DNA from: Henricia sp. BOLD:AAB3569 | Lineage: Eukaryota > Echinodermata > Asteroidea > Spinulosida > Echinasteridae | Direction: 5' to 3' | Length of the DNA stretch: 64,000 nt | NCBI GenBank assembly: GCA_037783545.1 | Contig: JBBELK010000451.1 | Span: 868,001-932,000, forward strand | In this document: positions 12,701-22,765 of the stretch, piece by piece | How positions within the stretch are numbered: position 1 is the first letter of the stretch | Layout of the letters: the number at the start of each line of letters is the position of its first letter | Program-made: the position numbers and the translations under genes | Notes under the pieces: model-generated | The model's input: the letters and a program-made list of their open reading frames with translations, nothing else | Databases searched by the model: none | What the model was told of the DNA's origin: nothing

Positions 12701-15700
12701 AACACTCAGCCGAATGTGGGAAGATTTTGGAGCCAAGTATGAAGAGATGGCGAGGGGAGTGGAAGTGTTTGCGGGGGAGATGCTGGGCCAGTCAGCTTCA
12801 ACTGAAGAGGTATTAAGAATAGCTTTTGTACTGGGCAAGGACTTTTCATATTTCACGCTAAAGCTAACGCGTTATAGGTTATCAGTGGTTCTGAAAGCCA
12901 ATGTTGATTAGCACAAACTTGATAATGCGTAAGTTTTTAAAATAAGATTCTTTGTACGTTCAACTATATGACGAACCGGCGATGTATTCAGGTTGTCGCT
13001 TATAAAATGTTTGTCTTTGTTAGATCTTGGCGCTGTTTCGCTATCACAACACCAACAAGTACAGGGATTCGGAAGGCAAGCAACACCCTTTGGCCAAATT
13101 GTTTGAAGCCATCGATTACCAACAGAAAGAGGTGTGTTCTAGGATTATTTGCTATAAACTACTAAAGTGTGACGTCAGTTGCCATGGTAATTGGGTCTAA
13201 ACATTGGCTGGTAATCAGAAACGCCCATTGGTATTTAAAAGTAACCGGAAATGGCCCTCAGCAGCCGATTTCACGAAACTTACGCAGTTGCGTAAGCCCA
13301 CTTGCGCAATGTTTTATTGCGTAAGTTGTGCAACAATTTAGCGATGACAACACGCAAGCTAAGGGGCTTGTGCCATTTTTCAAAAGTTGCGCAAGCTGCG
13401 CACTCTTTCGTGAAATTGGCTGCTGATTTTGTTTGTGATACCTGTGACTCATGATATCCACTGTTGTCAAATTTTTCTGGGGAGGCCCACAGACTCGCGT
13501 CTTCAGCACTCGCATGCCCCCTACCAACCCCAACCCCAAGCAATTTCCTAAGTATGCCACTGAAAATGGAATCGAATCCAAATAAACATTGTTCTGAAAA
13601 TGGAATCGCAAAATAAAGTAAAATCGTTATCTATTCCAAAGATGTTGAAATTGCTAAACGTTCCCAGCATGATATGTGACAAAGGGACCCCCCATTAACG
13701 CCTCTATACCTCAACACACTCTTCCCTTTTATTAACGCACCAACCCCCCCGAAAAACTGAAAGGAATTCCTTTGAAGTTCCTTGGATGTTTAAAACACAA
13801 TGGGGGAACAATGGAAGTGTGGGGGTTACCCTCTGTCGCATATCGTGTCGCATATCGTGCTAATGCCTAATCTTTAATCGGCGGTCCCTGGGTTATAATC
13901 CCTAAAAAAAAAATCACTTATTCATACTCAAAAATTGGGGCAAGCCGGGCAGGGGTTTGGGGCGTATCTTAAGTGATCTCTGGGAGGGGTGGTTATTTCT
14001 CTGTAGGGCTTGCTAAACTCACGTGATAGCCAATCCCAATCAGTGAGGAACAACTGCACTACCGTGATTCGAGACCACCAGTTGGCTTCATAGCTCAATT
14101 GGTAGGGCGTCTGCACGTTAAGCAGAAGGTCCGCGGTTCGAATCCCGGTGGAGCCAAGTTGCTTTTCACTGCATCCAGATTTCTCAAACTCATATGGACA
14201 TTTGTCCACATTTGTATCAAATTCATTTACCACGGCGGTCCCTGGGTTATAATCCCTTAAAAAAATAATCACTTATTCCTACTTTTTTTCTTCAGTTCAT
14301 TGCACATCCCCACTCTCAAAAGGCCATCATAGTGCAGTTCTACAGGAACCTTTTGGACTGGAACGAGCGCGGAGTGCTGTATCAGATCCTACTGACGTGT
14401 TTCGTTCTGTTTGGCTACCCCATCATATGTCTACTGTACAAACTCTTGCCCTTTCAAAGTGTCGTGAACTTTGCCCGACAACCGTAAGTATTTTAAAATC
14501 AGGAAAGAATTGAGAACTTGATCATGGCTTCACACTTTGAGCACAAAACGTATGAGACTGGCTCAACATTTTTTAAGTGTTTTCTAAGAAAATCTTAAAT
14601 TTGTCCTTCTCTATCAAATGTGCACTTACGGATGGCCTAATAAGTCATATTAGAGAAAAATATTCATGATTAAAGGCACAGGCTCGTCAGCAATGCGCGC
14701 GCGCCAAATTTGTGCCACGAAATAAGCAGCTCCATGCCTTTGCTATGGAGCTGCATATTTCGTGGCATGAATTTGGCGTGCACTCATTGCTGACGAGCCT
14801 GTGCCTTTAACTCCTCAATTCCTACCGAAGCTAGAGTTTATCTTTCGGCAGTACAGAAGTTAAGATGCTAATTAGAGTTAGTCCGAGTATTAACTTTGAC
14901 CCTAAATGACGTCATTTGCAGTTACCTACAAATTTTACTTTACGAGTTGACAAGAAAAGCCAGACTAAAAGTGTTGATAGCAATGGTAAAAAATTTGACA
15001 AAATTGCCAACTGAAGGTGTTGTTTTTTTTTTAAAGTTGTCAGCAGACAACTTTTTTACCATTCATTCATACACAGAAACCTTGCATGGATTTTTCTATG
15101 TGGCTGAAATTTCTACAAGGCAGTATATCCACATTATTCTTTAGTTATGAAATGCTTATGTTCTGGTTTTTAAAATTATTTGAATCATGTAATTAGTCTC
15201 TAAAGGCACAGGCTCGTCAGCAATGCGCGCGCGCCAAATTTGTGCCTTGAAATACACAGCTCCATAGCAAAGGCATGGAGCTGTGTATTTCATGGCACGA
15301 ATTTGGCGCGCGCGCAATGCTGACGAGCCTGTGCCTTTAACATTAATTGTTTTACCTGACGGTAATTAAATACAGGTACATCATGATGCTAATGAAAGCA
15401 GGTTCGGGATTCACGTTTCTGTCGTTCATCACAGCAGTGACAATCATCGATAAAAGCCGCTACCCGGGAACCATTGAAGCGCTGAACATACTCATCCTTC
15501 TATGGGTTTTAGGTGAGAGGCATCATATCTAGTGATTTCTTACATTGTTTCCAAGTCATATAAGATAGACACCTAGAACTTATTTGGCATGTTACGGCCT
15601 GGTTTTAAACGCAACATCATGGAATGAAACAACCAAACTTGGGATGAGAGAAAAATCATAAGGGAATTATCGAGATTCGAACCCGAGACCTCTGACTCGC

Positions 15701-18700
15701 CGAGCAGACGCTCTACCAGCTGAGCTATAAGGCACAGTTGGTATTCTCCCTCAGGTTTTCCCCTATGGACCCAATTTGAAATTGCGGAAGTTTAAATATT
15801 ATGTAGAAGTTTTGCTTATAAATGTGCAGTTTACCTGACATTTGGGAGGTTAAGAATTTTTGCAATATTTTGTGTAAGACCTATGCAAATCTTGAGTATT
15901 TGGTTAAGATTTTTTAAGGAGTTTGACCAGATTTATTTTCAGAAAATGGATTTCGTATTAACCTAACAATCATATAAAATACCTCCACAAAATACTATCC
16001 ATGGGAAGAAAACGGGAAATCTGCAATCTCCAATTTGATGTGGAAGCAAAAAGGTTGGTGTAATCACTGCACTGCTTTATGGAACAAGATAAATTAGTTT
16101 ACAAATCTTAGTGTTTTTTTGTCGATATCCTTGAAAATATACTGATTGAGAATGCAAAATTTCTGAATGGTAATGAGAAAAATGTGACGAATGATATGGT
16201 ATCAAAATCTCAACACCCATGGGAAAAATGGGTGGGTCAAAAATATGATCTGGACACACTCATTTAAGTTAGAAACTGTCTTATTTCACGCAACTTATAC
16301 TGTGGATGATTGAACTTGACTGGCTTTTGTTTTGCTATACGTGACATCATTTTGTTTTGCCTTTGTAGGTTTAGTTTGGTTGCATTTCAAGATAATCCGT
16401 AAGCATGGCCTGCGCAAGTACACGTCCGACTCTATGAATATTCATGAAGCCATTATAGCGATCCTGTGCATCAGTGTGGTTTGCCTTTACTGGTCCGGAG
16501 ACACCAAGGTAATTATATAATATTGGATGGCTTTGAGGGTGATATGTGAATATACCGCATGAGTCATGAAAATATTGAATGAGCAGAAGGGCGAGTTCGG
16601 TATTTTCATGACGAGTGCGGTATATTCTCATATCACCCAAAAAGACAAACGATATTATTATAAAACAAAGTTATTTTTTAAGATTTCTGCAAGAATTATT
16701 TCAGAATTTATTTGCTTTATATTGCAAAAATAGCTTGCCAGCTAAAATTCTATGTGATATGTATTTTGTAATATTTTGCTACTGTTTCCAAAAACACATT
16801 TTTTGACATATTTTTGCTGGTAACCCATTTTACAAAGCGAAAAATTCTGTGCTGAACAAACTTTTGTGCTAACCAGCTTTAAGAAATTGACCCCAGGTAC
16901 CAAACAATTTTACGGTTCTACGGAGCGTAGTATTTTTCAAGACCCCCTTCCTCCCCCCGAAATACTACTGGTCAACATTTTTTTGTCAGTACCATGAAAT
17001 GTCAATATTTTACAGTGCATGCAAAGTCGTACGTGGCCCTCGAAACCCCCTTCAGCTCCTCCCCTTCCTACGCTTTGTAGAACCGTGAAAATGTTGACAA
17101 CTATGGACGACCCCTAACAGGAAAATGTATGGATACGTCTGTGACTTTGTCAGTGAGGGTGTTATGGCCGAGCGGTCTAGTGCGTCGAACTTAAGTTCCT
17201 GTGCTAGTACTAGAATGTAGGTTCGATTCCGGGCCGCGACGCATTGTGGCACCTGTGCCCTTGAGCAAGGCACTCAACCACACTTGCTCCCATTCCTGTA
17301 ATTGGCGGTCCCTCCGCTGTTGGATGTGGTGAATAAATAAAATAAAATAAAATAAGTGGTAATTATGATTTTAATTTACAGACATCGCAAGGTGCAGAGC
17401 TTAACAGAGATAAACCATTGGACGTTCGGATGTTGTTGACATCTACCAAAAACCCTTTCACTGAAAAGCTTAATGAAACGACAATTGAAAACCTGAATGG
17501 TGTTCTAGAAAAGGCCCTATCGAACTGTCATCTCCGTGGTACCGCCAACTCCAGATCAGGGGTTGAAATATCTTCAAGGTTGAAATATCTCCCACTTTCT
17601 CTTCGCGAGACCGTGGAATACGACCAGTACGAACCAACAGTAGTAGCGGGGGCCTTGTTCGGAGTAACCGTCACCGTTTCCGTTCTTCGGATGCTAAACT
17701 TGTTCCTCGTGAGCGAAGCTGTGGGCCCGCTGCGGATCTCTCTGGGTGAGATGGTGTCCGACATTTCAAAGTTCTGCTGCATTTTTGTGGTGATTTGGTT
17801 CGCCTTCGCGATCGGCCTCTCACAGAACTTTTATTCTGCGGGACGCTCGGCTACGAAGGCTTGTTTAGCAGAAGGCTCGGACCCAGAAGATTGTCAGGAT
17901 CCCGTGGGATTTTCAACGTAAGTAAACAAAAAGAAAAATGCTTAAATTCACTGAAAAGCATTTGCTAAATACTGAAAGTATTTCCTTTCTACTCTCTATT
18001 AAAGCCGCTAACATTTGCTTAGTTTTGTATGAATAAAAGAAAGTGCTACCAATTTCAACTGTGCACTAGGCAACCTCAAGTATTGAGCATTTACTACAAT
18101 TTCTACTATAGTAGATGCTGAACAGTAAAAGAAACATATTCATATAAATCAAAGCATTTGCTTATTCTAAATGCTTATACTTTGTATTAAATAATTTGCC
18201 TGCTTACTTGAACGTTTTTATAGTTTTTATAAATGCGTCCCTTTATCTTGAGCAAGTTGGAATCACGACTATAGTTAACCATAGTTCGACAATTTGCAAC
18301 CGAATGCAGTCTAGTCAATGATGGTTAGTCCTGTCTGATCGACCATTTGCAACCAGCCCACAGGGCACGGTCGAGCTTGTCACTGGTACCCATCACGTAA
18401 TAAGTTGATGCAGCGTTTTGCACGGAACCAACTAAAACCAAAGGCATTCACATTTGCACATTATATTGATGCGCATGTACATTGCCAAGATGACGTTCGA
18501 CTAGTGGTTAACTTGCGTCGTGAATCAAACTTGCTTCTTGATAGCCAAAAGTGGCTCTAGAATTTCACTTGGTGTACTTATCGACTTATCCTCTAAGTGG
18601 GCATGTTTGGCTGTTGTGAATCCTACAGGTTTCTTGCCAGCGTGAGAGACCTATACTGGTTGCTTTACGGACAGACTGGGAAAGAGGTCTTAAAACTCCC

Positions 18701-21700
18701 GGGCAAACAGATAGTCGCCGAGACTGTTGGAACTTTTCTTTTCCTTGGCTACCTTGTCGTTGCTGTACTGGTCCTGCTGAATGCACTCATTGGTATGCTG
18801 TCAAATACCTACAATTTGACTGAGGTAAGACTGCTTAGCAGGGGCAAGAATGTTTCCATGAGTCATGAAATGTTTTCACTTGTCCACTGGACCAGTGCTT
18901 TTGACAGATCTAGTGGTCCTTTTGATATTTTACTGGTCTCGGACCACGGGACCAGTGTTAATTTCGACCCCTGCCATGATATGGTATCAAAGTCTTGACA
19001 CCCATGGGAAAAATGGGGGGTTCAAAAATGTGATCTGACCGGGTCCTTTTTCATAAAAGTTAAAAACATTCTTAAGTGGATTTAGGAACAATAAAATATA
19101 ATTGTTCCTATCTTTAAAAACACGAGTTAAGAATGTTTATTTAGGAATGTTTCTAAGTAGGCTTTATGAAATAGGACCCTGGACACGCTCCTTCAATTAT
19201 TGGACAGCATATTTATGTGCTTGGGCGGAATCCTTGCATTGGACAGTTGGAACCACTTCTATCTTCCATTTGAGTAAGGTTTTTCGAATAAAATCACGTA
19301 AAGGGGGCTGTCGAAAGTTGTCAACATTTTCACGGTTCTACAGAGCGTAGTATTTTTCAAGACGACCTCCCTCCCCCGAAATACTACTTATCAACATTTT
19401 GTTGTCGCTACCGTGAAATGTCAACATTTTACAGTGCATGGAAAGTCCTACGCGGCCCTCGACCCCACTCCCCCTTACTACGCTTTGTAGAACCGTAAAA
19501 ATGTTGACAACTTTGGATGGCCCCTCACCAAGGAGATTTTTCTCTTAAAATTGTTGTATTACCAGGAACATTCAGACCGGGAATGGAAGTTCCACCGCGC
19601 CGCAGTGTGGGCTGCCTATCTACGGCCCGTGGAGACCCTTCCGCCTCCCTTCAACTTGATCCCGTCCGTCGCGCATCTGTATCGGTGTTTAGGAACCTTC
19701 GTCAGGATAACGTGTGGGTGTGCAGGCAAAGGAAAAGTTTATCAGGTAAATTGCTGGGTTTGCTAAAGATGAATTGTCCGTACATTTTGGGTGTGTGGAC
19801 CTCAGGAAAAAGATTGTTTTCTTGAATTGATATTCCCTTTCAAATTAGACACCAACCAAAAAAAAGCGAAGAACTACTGTCAATATTTTAAATTATTGGC
19901 AGTCCACCAATAAATCAACTCACAGTAAGGCATAGCTAGGCTTGCCCAAGTCTGACTTTCCGTGTTTGGTCTGTAATGCACAGTGTACAGCGCGCCCTCG
20001 GGGCTAATGGCCAGTCTAATTTGTTTTCTTCTTTCCGAGACAGAAGAAAAGAGATTAGACAGGCTACTAGTCCAGAGGATGTGCTGTACGCTGCGCATTA
20101 CATACCAAATACGGGAGGTCAGAATTTAGGCAAGTGTAGGCAAGACGCAAAAACGACCATATAAAAATGGTGTTTTTTTCGCAGGGTTGCCGATGTCTAA
20201 AATACAAATTATGATGTTTTTTTTAAAAATAAAGTTACGGTCAAAAACGTAGTTTTACAGCTAAAATGGCGGCCACTTGCATTGTTCACATTTAAGGCCG
20301 GGGCATATTGGATTTCATACGTTTTTATTTTTATTTATTTTTTAAAATTGTGTCAGTACACATAAATGCCATCAACTTAGGGTGTTCGGAGCTTGTTCTG
20401 GAAATGTGACCTGACATTGATCCTCTTTAACCCACTCCTAATTAAAACTAACGGCATTTTTCCTTTCCTTTTTCCACATCAGAAAGATGTGCACAGTAAG
20501 AACGAACTGGAGGACTATAAGGTAGGCCTAATCGTTTTGGAGTTTTTGTTGATTTCAAATTCAACGACACATTTATACACTGATCTAAGATTGATAACTG
20601 AGAGAGGTAACATAATTTTGTCGGTGTGACCACCTCTTGTGGCAAGGCTGACTGCGCCAGCCTTCGTAAGAGCCGCCGGGGCAGGGTGCGCCACTCTGAT
20701 TGAAGTGCCTCCCTGAGCTCCTGCACTTCTGGGGTTGTTTGGGAGACGCATAAATGTCGTCAGTTCATCCCACACAGGTTCAGTGAAGTTGATAACCCAA
20801 ACAAAAATTTTAAAATTCTGAGAGAACTGCTGAATTCTCCCAGAAATGGAAAATGTCGCATTTCATTGCTGTGGGAATCACTTTGTTCAAACAGGTCCTC
20901 TTGGACCTGGAGGAAATCATTGAAGCAGAACAGTAATATTGAAAGCGATTCCAAAGTGATTCGTCGATCAGTGCCTTGTTATCCACAAGTTCACTGTGTT
21001 CAACAGAATTCTGTTCTGATCAAGAATTGATATTTTTAAGAAAATTTTATCTTGCGGACTTGTGTAACTGGAGGTTTTTTTTTCGTTCTTTTCGGCAGCG
21101 TGTTCTAAAGTTGGTAAACTCTCGATATATTCAGGCAAATCTGTCGACAGAATCGCAAAACTCAGAGGGTGTGAGGCCACGTGATCTGCAGACGCTCAGA
21201 AACGACATTTTGGCATTCAAGTAAGATTATTATAATCTTTTTAATTTTTAACAAAATATTATATGAACAAAACTTTCTTCAAAATTGCAGGAAATGTTGC
21301 TTAGAACCCATAGATGATATTCCTTGAATTTCACCTTGAAAAATTCAAATTTTAAAGAAATTTTTCAATTTTTTCCCAAAAAAATTAGCTACAAAAACAG
21401 CTGAAATTGGTATGTAATGAGTCATTTCGGAGACATTTTCAAAAAAGTAAATTTTTGGCAAATTGAGAAAAATTGTTTTTTTTTTATTTTTGACAAAAAA
21501 TGTCATCTACAATTTCTTCAAAATTGCATGAAATTTGATTTTTTTTGTTTTTGGGCCAACGTTATATTTTTCGTAGAAAATAGGTTAGAAACGGGGTAAT
21601 TTCCGAGACATTTTAAAAAATTATATCCCTCGAATTTGACCTTGACTGCTCTCCCAGGAATTGAAATTATGAAAATTTCAGATTTTCAAGAAAAATTAGT

Positions 21701-22712
21701 CAATTTTTTTCCCTAAAAATTTCGAACCGCGGACCTTCTGCTTAATGTGCAGATGCCAATTGAGCTATGAAGCCAATTGGTGGTCTCGAATCACGGTAGT
21801 GCAGTTGTTCCTGACTGATTGGGGTTGGCTATTACGTGAGCTCAGCAAGCCCTACAGAGAAATAATCACTCCTCCCAGAGATCAATTATTTTAAAGAAAT
21901 TATCAAGAATTTTTCAATATTTTGTTTGATTCAACTTTAAATTGTGGCATTTTCTGATTAGGTACGGTGTAGAAGACCGGCTCAGTAGACTCACTAAGAC
22001 ACTTGACACATCTAACGACAAGTCGTCCAGAATTAATCGCAAGGTGGAAGAATTAGAACCAGTCAAAGCTCGAACTAGCGGCTTAGTGCAGGAGTCCGCG
22101 ACACTCACAGACCACCTAACCTCGCTTCACCAAGAAGCAGACGACGTACAGAAAAAACAAGACGCGGAGCTGCGGTTTGCTAAAACCCATGCAACCGCTC
22201 TCCAGTGGAGAATCACCGTACTTATGTCGCAAATTGTGAAACTCAAAGACGAACATTCGGCAGAAATTGGGTTAAGGCTGGCGCAAATAGAAACGCTGCA
22301 AAACAAGATTGTGGGACTCGAAGAAGACAAGGTGGCTCTCTCGGAAAACATCGAAAGGGGACTTGAACAGATCGCAAAGCTTGAGGATAGCCTTCTAAGC
22401 TCGGAGGAAGAAAACCGGATTCTCTCGGAAGATTTCAAGAACAAAGTAGCAGAGGTAGAGAGCCTTAAAGTGATGGTCCGGGGGCTTGAAAATGACAAGG
22501 AAGCTCTTTCAACCGAGTTGGAGGGAAAAGTACGAGATGTAGACGAGTTGCAAGGCATCGTCAGTGGCCTTAAGAAGGACAACAGCGCTCTTAGTGAAAC
22601 TCTCAGACAAATGGGTCGCGACCCAACTCAACTGCCAAAAAAAGCCGGCGAGGACAAAGACCAGGTTGGTTTTGTACTGAAAACAGTTCAAAACTTTGAA
22701 AACCTGAAATAA
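6232..22712 (+). CDS. TRPC: TRPC-family cation channel, complete, 14 exons, 1161 aa
   Basis: Exons: 6232-6796, 9330-9448, 12150-12263, 12522-12809, 13024-13131, 14296-14483, 15376-15512, 16369-16508, 17379-17917, 18629-18824, 19566-19745, 20483-20521, 21099-21220, 21962-22712. All phases match, giving 1161 codons plus stop. Order in the protein: acidic N-terminus 1-137; ankyrin-like repeats about 138-270; the TRPC-specific TRP_2 domain 267-362 (SQPAYILATQTD, then FELSARLKTLSRMWEDFGAK); six-helix channel core about 425-797, including the S4-S5 linker GPLRISLGEMVSDISKF and S6 with LLNALIGMLSNTY; a TRP-box region in exon 11 (EWKFHRAAVWAAY, then LPPPFNLIPS); a C-terminal coiled coil 912-1161. Family members are membrane cation channels, often Ca2+-permeable and gated downstream of phospholipase C. 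It is longer than typical TRPCs (about 800-1000 aa) because of both tails. Subtype cannot be assigned. The start is the first ATG of an open exon. Confidence 0.93.
6835..7135 (+). repeat. Dispersed repeat family B, copy 1
   Basis: Related copies lie at 15895-16265 and, inverted, 29645-29925, with a fragment at 18975-19045. Shared words include GTGGAAGCAAAAAGGTTGGT and GATATGGTATCAAAATCTCA. Confidence 0.65.
7231..7395 (+). repeat. Half copy of the 10446-10868 foldback
   Basis: GGCCGTCCCGGTTACGAGTG through AGAACAACTGAAATTTATT matches the right arm of the full element, indicating one arm was lost or inserted alone. Confidence 0.65.
8520..8695 (+). repeat. Dispersed repeat family C, copy 1
   Basis: Shares CTCAACACACTCTTCCCT-like and TTCCTTGGATGTTT words and a terminal CATATCGTGC-like end with 13680-13865. 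Confidence 0.5.
8781..9190. mobile_element. Long foldback element in TRPC intron 1
   Basis: The arm GGAAAGTGTTGAGCAAGCCG at the left answers CGGCTTGCTCCACACTTTC at the right, with nested pairing of CGTGAGACATTTTCCG and inner ATGCTGTGTAAAAGATGGCC arms. About 410 bp, non-coding. Confidence 0.7.
9330..9448 (+). CDS. TRPC exon 2: ankyrin-like repeat
   Basis: The exon runs from a TTTTAAG acceptor to GAG|GTATG. It reads DVINALLAYDLPLGDAIL and continues with AIDVEFDEAIKAICHY, matching the TRPC ankyrin segment of the form ELLL...VGDALLxAI. It ends in phase 0. Confidence 0.85.
9820..9923. repeat. Hairpin, about 104 bp
   Basis: ACTTCCAAATACTGAAAGTA and TACTTACAGTATTTGGAAGT arms surround a poly-T/poly-A core. 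Confidence 0.7.
10446..10868. mobile_element. Foldback element, about 420 bp, in TRPC intron 2
   Basis: Nearly the whole element is an inverted repeat: CCACAGTAAAGGGGGCATTT against AAATGCCCCTTTACCGTGG, and inner CTGTGTACAAATTTCC against AAATTTGTACACAGGG. Arms are about 200 bp. Confidence 0.75.
11435..12098 (+). repeat. Three tandem copies of a 221-222 bp unit ending in (CAA)n
   Basis: Starts of GTTTGAGTTGG fall at 11435, 11656, 11877 and 12099, giving periods of 221, 221 and 222. Copies are almost identical and each ends in an ACAACAACAACAACA tract, so this looks like recent head-to-tail amplification of a short element. It ends 50 bp before TRPC exon 3. Confidence 0.9.
12150..12263 (+). CDS. 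TRPC exon 3: ankyrin-like repeat (ITPLILAAQ)
   Basis: Thirty-eight codons between CAAAG and GTAATA. The SITPLILAAQRNNFDVVK segment aligns with the conserved TRPC motif DITPIILAAHxxxYEIV. It lies just downstream of the 221-bp tandem triplicate. Confidence 0.87.
12522..12809 (+). CDS. TRPC exon 4: TRP_2 domain, hallmark of TRPC channels
   Basis: Ninety-six codons, phase 0 at both ends. The exon begins LLIDLGAKLQEP and includes SQPAYILATQTDVFGHAF and EMLGQSASTEE, matching the family pattern SPAYxxLxxEDPxxxAFELS ... LLDxCRxTEEV. The acceptor TGTAG lies directly before TTG; there is no ATG start here. Confidence 0.9.
13258..13425. repeat. Foldback, about 168 bp
   Basis: Ends CAGCAGCCGATTTCACGAAA and TTTCGTGAAATTGGCTGCTG are near-perfect complements; inner arms contain TTGCGCAA words. 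Confidence 0.75.
13680..13865 (+). repeat. Dispersed repeat family C, copy 2
   Basis: Related to 8520-8695; carries a local duplication of GTCGCATATCGTG near its end. Confidence 0.5.
13879..14283 (+). mobile_element. tRNA-derived SINE-like insertion flanked by 50-bp direct repeats
   Basis: CGGCGGTCCCTGGGTTATAA plus about 30 more bases occurs at 13879 and again at 14233, flanking a unit that carries a tRNA-like cloverleaf. The related inverted copy at 21719-21888 shares the CTACAGAGAAATAA and CAGTTGTTCCT parts, so the unit is mobile. Confidence 0.65.
14084..14156 (+). tRNA. tRNA-like sequence, anticodon GTT (Asn-like), probably a SINE head
   Basis: 73 nt with a 7-bp acceptor stem (GGCTTCA/TGGAGCC), D arm TAGCTCAATTGGTAGGGC, a perfect 5-bp anticodon stem around ACGTTAA, and T loop TTCGAAT. 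The T stem has two mismatches (CGCGG/CCCGG). Boxes A and B are intact. Its presence in a repeated unit argues for SINE or pseudogene rather than a working tRNA gene. Confidence 0.4.
14670..14810. mobile_element. TTAA foldback MITE family, copy 1
   Basis: Ends TTAAAGGCACAGGCTCGTCA and its complement; the two 65-70 bp arms meet at a TTTGCTATGG-type centre. Other copies: 15201-15340, 27616-27755, 54681-54822, 52949-53092 (diverged) and a half copy at 56865-56940. Confidence 0.85.
14890..15150 (+). repeat. Dispersed repeat family D (CAATGACCC / GATAGCAATGGTA)
   Basis: A roughly 150-300 bp non-coding unit with ACGAGTTGACAAGAAAA, GTGTTGATAGCAATGGTA and a TGCATGG...AAATTTCTACAAGG end. Other copies or parts: 3955-4330, 10125-10390, 11165-11300, 27925-28040, 33235-33360, 52430-52690, 52720-52935, 53808-54063 and 63415-63660. 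Confidence 0.7.
15201..15340. mobile_element. TTAA foldback MITE family, copy 2
   Basis: Very similar to copy 1, which lies only 390 bp upstream; the centre is TCCATAGCAAAGGCATGGA. Confidence 0.85.
15662..15735 (-). mobile_element. tRNA-like SINE head with boxes A and B
   Basis: On the minus strand, TAGCTCAGCTGGTAGAGC (box A region) is followed by GGGTTCGAATCTCG (box B region). It resembles the head of the arrays at 28917-29478 and 54858-55250 but is single here. Confidence 0.55.
15895..16265 (+). repeat. Dispersed repeat family B, copy 2 (TRPC intron)
   Basis: Shares most of its length with the copy beginning at 6835, including GTGGAAGCAAAAAGGTTGGT. No coding potential. Confidence 0.65.
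16522..16660. mobile_element. Foldback pair family, copy 1
   Basis: ATATTGGATGGCTTTGAGGG and GTGATATG...TATACCGCA words pair with TGCGGTATATTCTCATATCA. A second copy is at 30191-30330. Confidence 0.7.
16890..17117. mobile_element. GTTGTCAACATTTTCACGG foldback family, copy 1
   Basis: Inverted arms built on CGGTTCTACGGAGCGTAGTA and TACGCTTTGTAGAACCGTGA; copies at 19303-19524 and 22766-22925 and a scrap near 12390-12430, all inside or just after the TRPC gene. Confidence 0.7.
17156..17353 (+). mobile_element. tRNA-derived SINE, short form
   Basis: The head GGCCGAGCGGTCTAGTGCGT resembles a Leu/Ser tRNA box A, box B is GGTTCGATTCC, then the word CTTGAGCAAGGCAC, then GCTGTTGGATGTGG and an AAATAAAATA tail. 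The longer copy at 31398-31780 has about 130 extra bases between body and tail. Confidence 0.8.
17379..17917 (+). CDS. TRPC exon 9: S3-S4 loop, S4, S4-S5 linker and S5
   Basis: The largest channel-core exon, 539 nt, phase 0 to 2. After about 60 hydrophilic residues with several possible N-glycosylation sites it reads KYLPLSLRETVEYDQYEP, then S4 (VVAGALFGVTVTVSVLRML), the linker GPLRISLGEMVSDISKF and S5 (CCIFVVIWFAFAIGL). The extracellular end has a Cys pair in CLAEGSDPEDC that recalls the pore-turret disulfide of TRPC4/5. Confidence 0.9.
18629..18824 (+). CDS. TRPC exon 10: pore helix, filter and S6
   Basis: The exon joins in phase 2 and reads FLASVRDLYWLLYGQTGKEV, then S6 ending LVLLNALIGMLSNTYNLTE. 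In known TRPCs the matching filter is of the form FWxIFGLSEV or FWxIFGLINL; here an LYGQTGKE string occupies it. The S6 end keeps the family LLNxLIxMxxxxY pattern. Confidence 0.9.
19303..19524. mobile_element. GTTGTCAACATTTTCACGG foldback family, copy 2
   Basis: The most complete copy: GTTGTCAACATTTTCACGGT at the left and ACCGTAAAAATGTTGACAAC at the right. It ends about 40 bp before TRPC exon 11. Confidence 0.75.
20626..20958 (+). repeat. Dispersed repeat family A, copy 2 (TRPC intron 12)
   Basis: Matches 55560-55885 along most of its length, for example CTGTGGGAATCACTTTGT. Confidence 0.7.
21719..21888 (-). mobile_element. Inverted second copy of the Asn-like tRNA SINE
   Basis: On the minus strand, GGCTTCATAGCTCAATTGG and GCAGAAGGTCCGCGGTTC repeat the tRNA-like part of 14084-14156, and the flank CTACAGAGAAATAATCACTC repeats its neighbour. 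Confidence 0.7.
21962..22712 (+). CDS. TRPC last exon: long C-terminal coiled coil
   Basis: 250 residues, charged throughout with regular Leu/Ile/Val spacing, no long proline breaks until RDPTQLPKK near the end, and repeated blocks of the form xLExDKxALSxxxExG (VGLEEDKVALSENIERG, RGLENDKEALSTELEGK, SGLKKDNSALSETLRQ). This is a long parallel-type coiled coil with about three related 40-60-residue blocks. TRPCs normally carry a much shorter C-terminal coil, so an expanded assembly domain is likely. Confidence 0.88.
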
Positions 22713-22765
22713 GCGACACTTGGATTTCGAAGAAAAAAAACAGCATTTCTTTGAATAAGTGGCTC

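Noticed and set aside
22127-22582. 151-residue Ser-rich frame on the minus strand
   Set aside because: Shadow of the coiled-coil exon of the channel gene.
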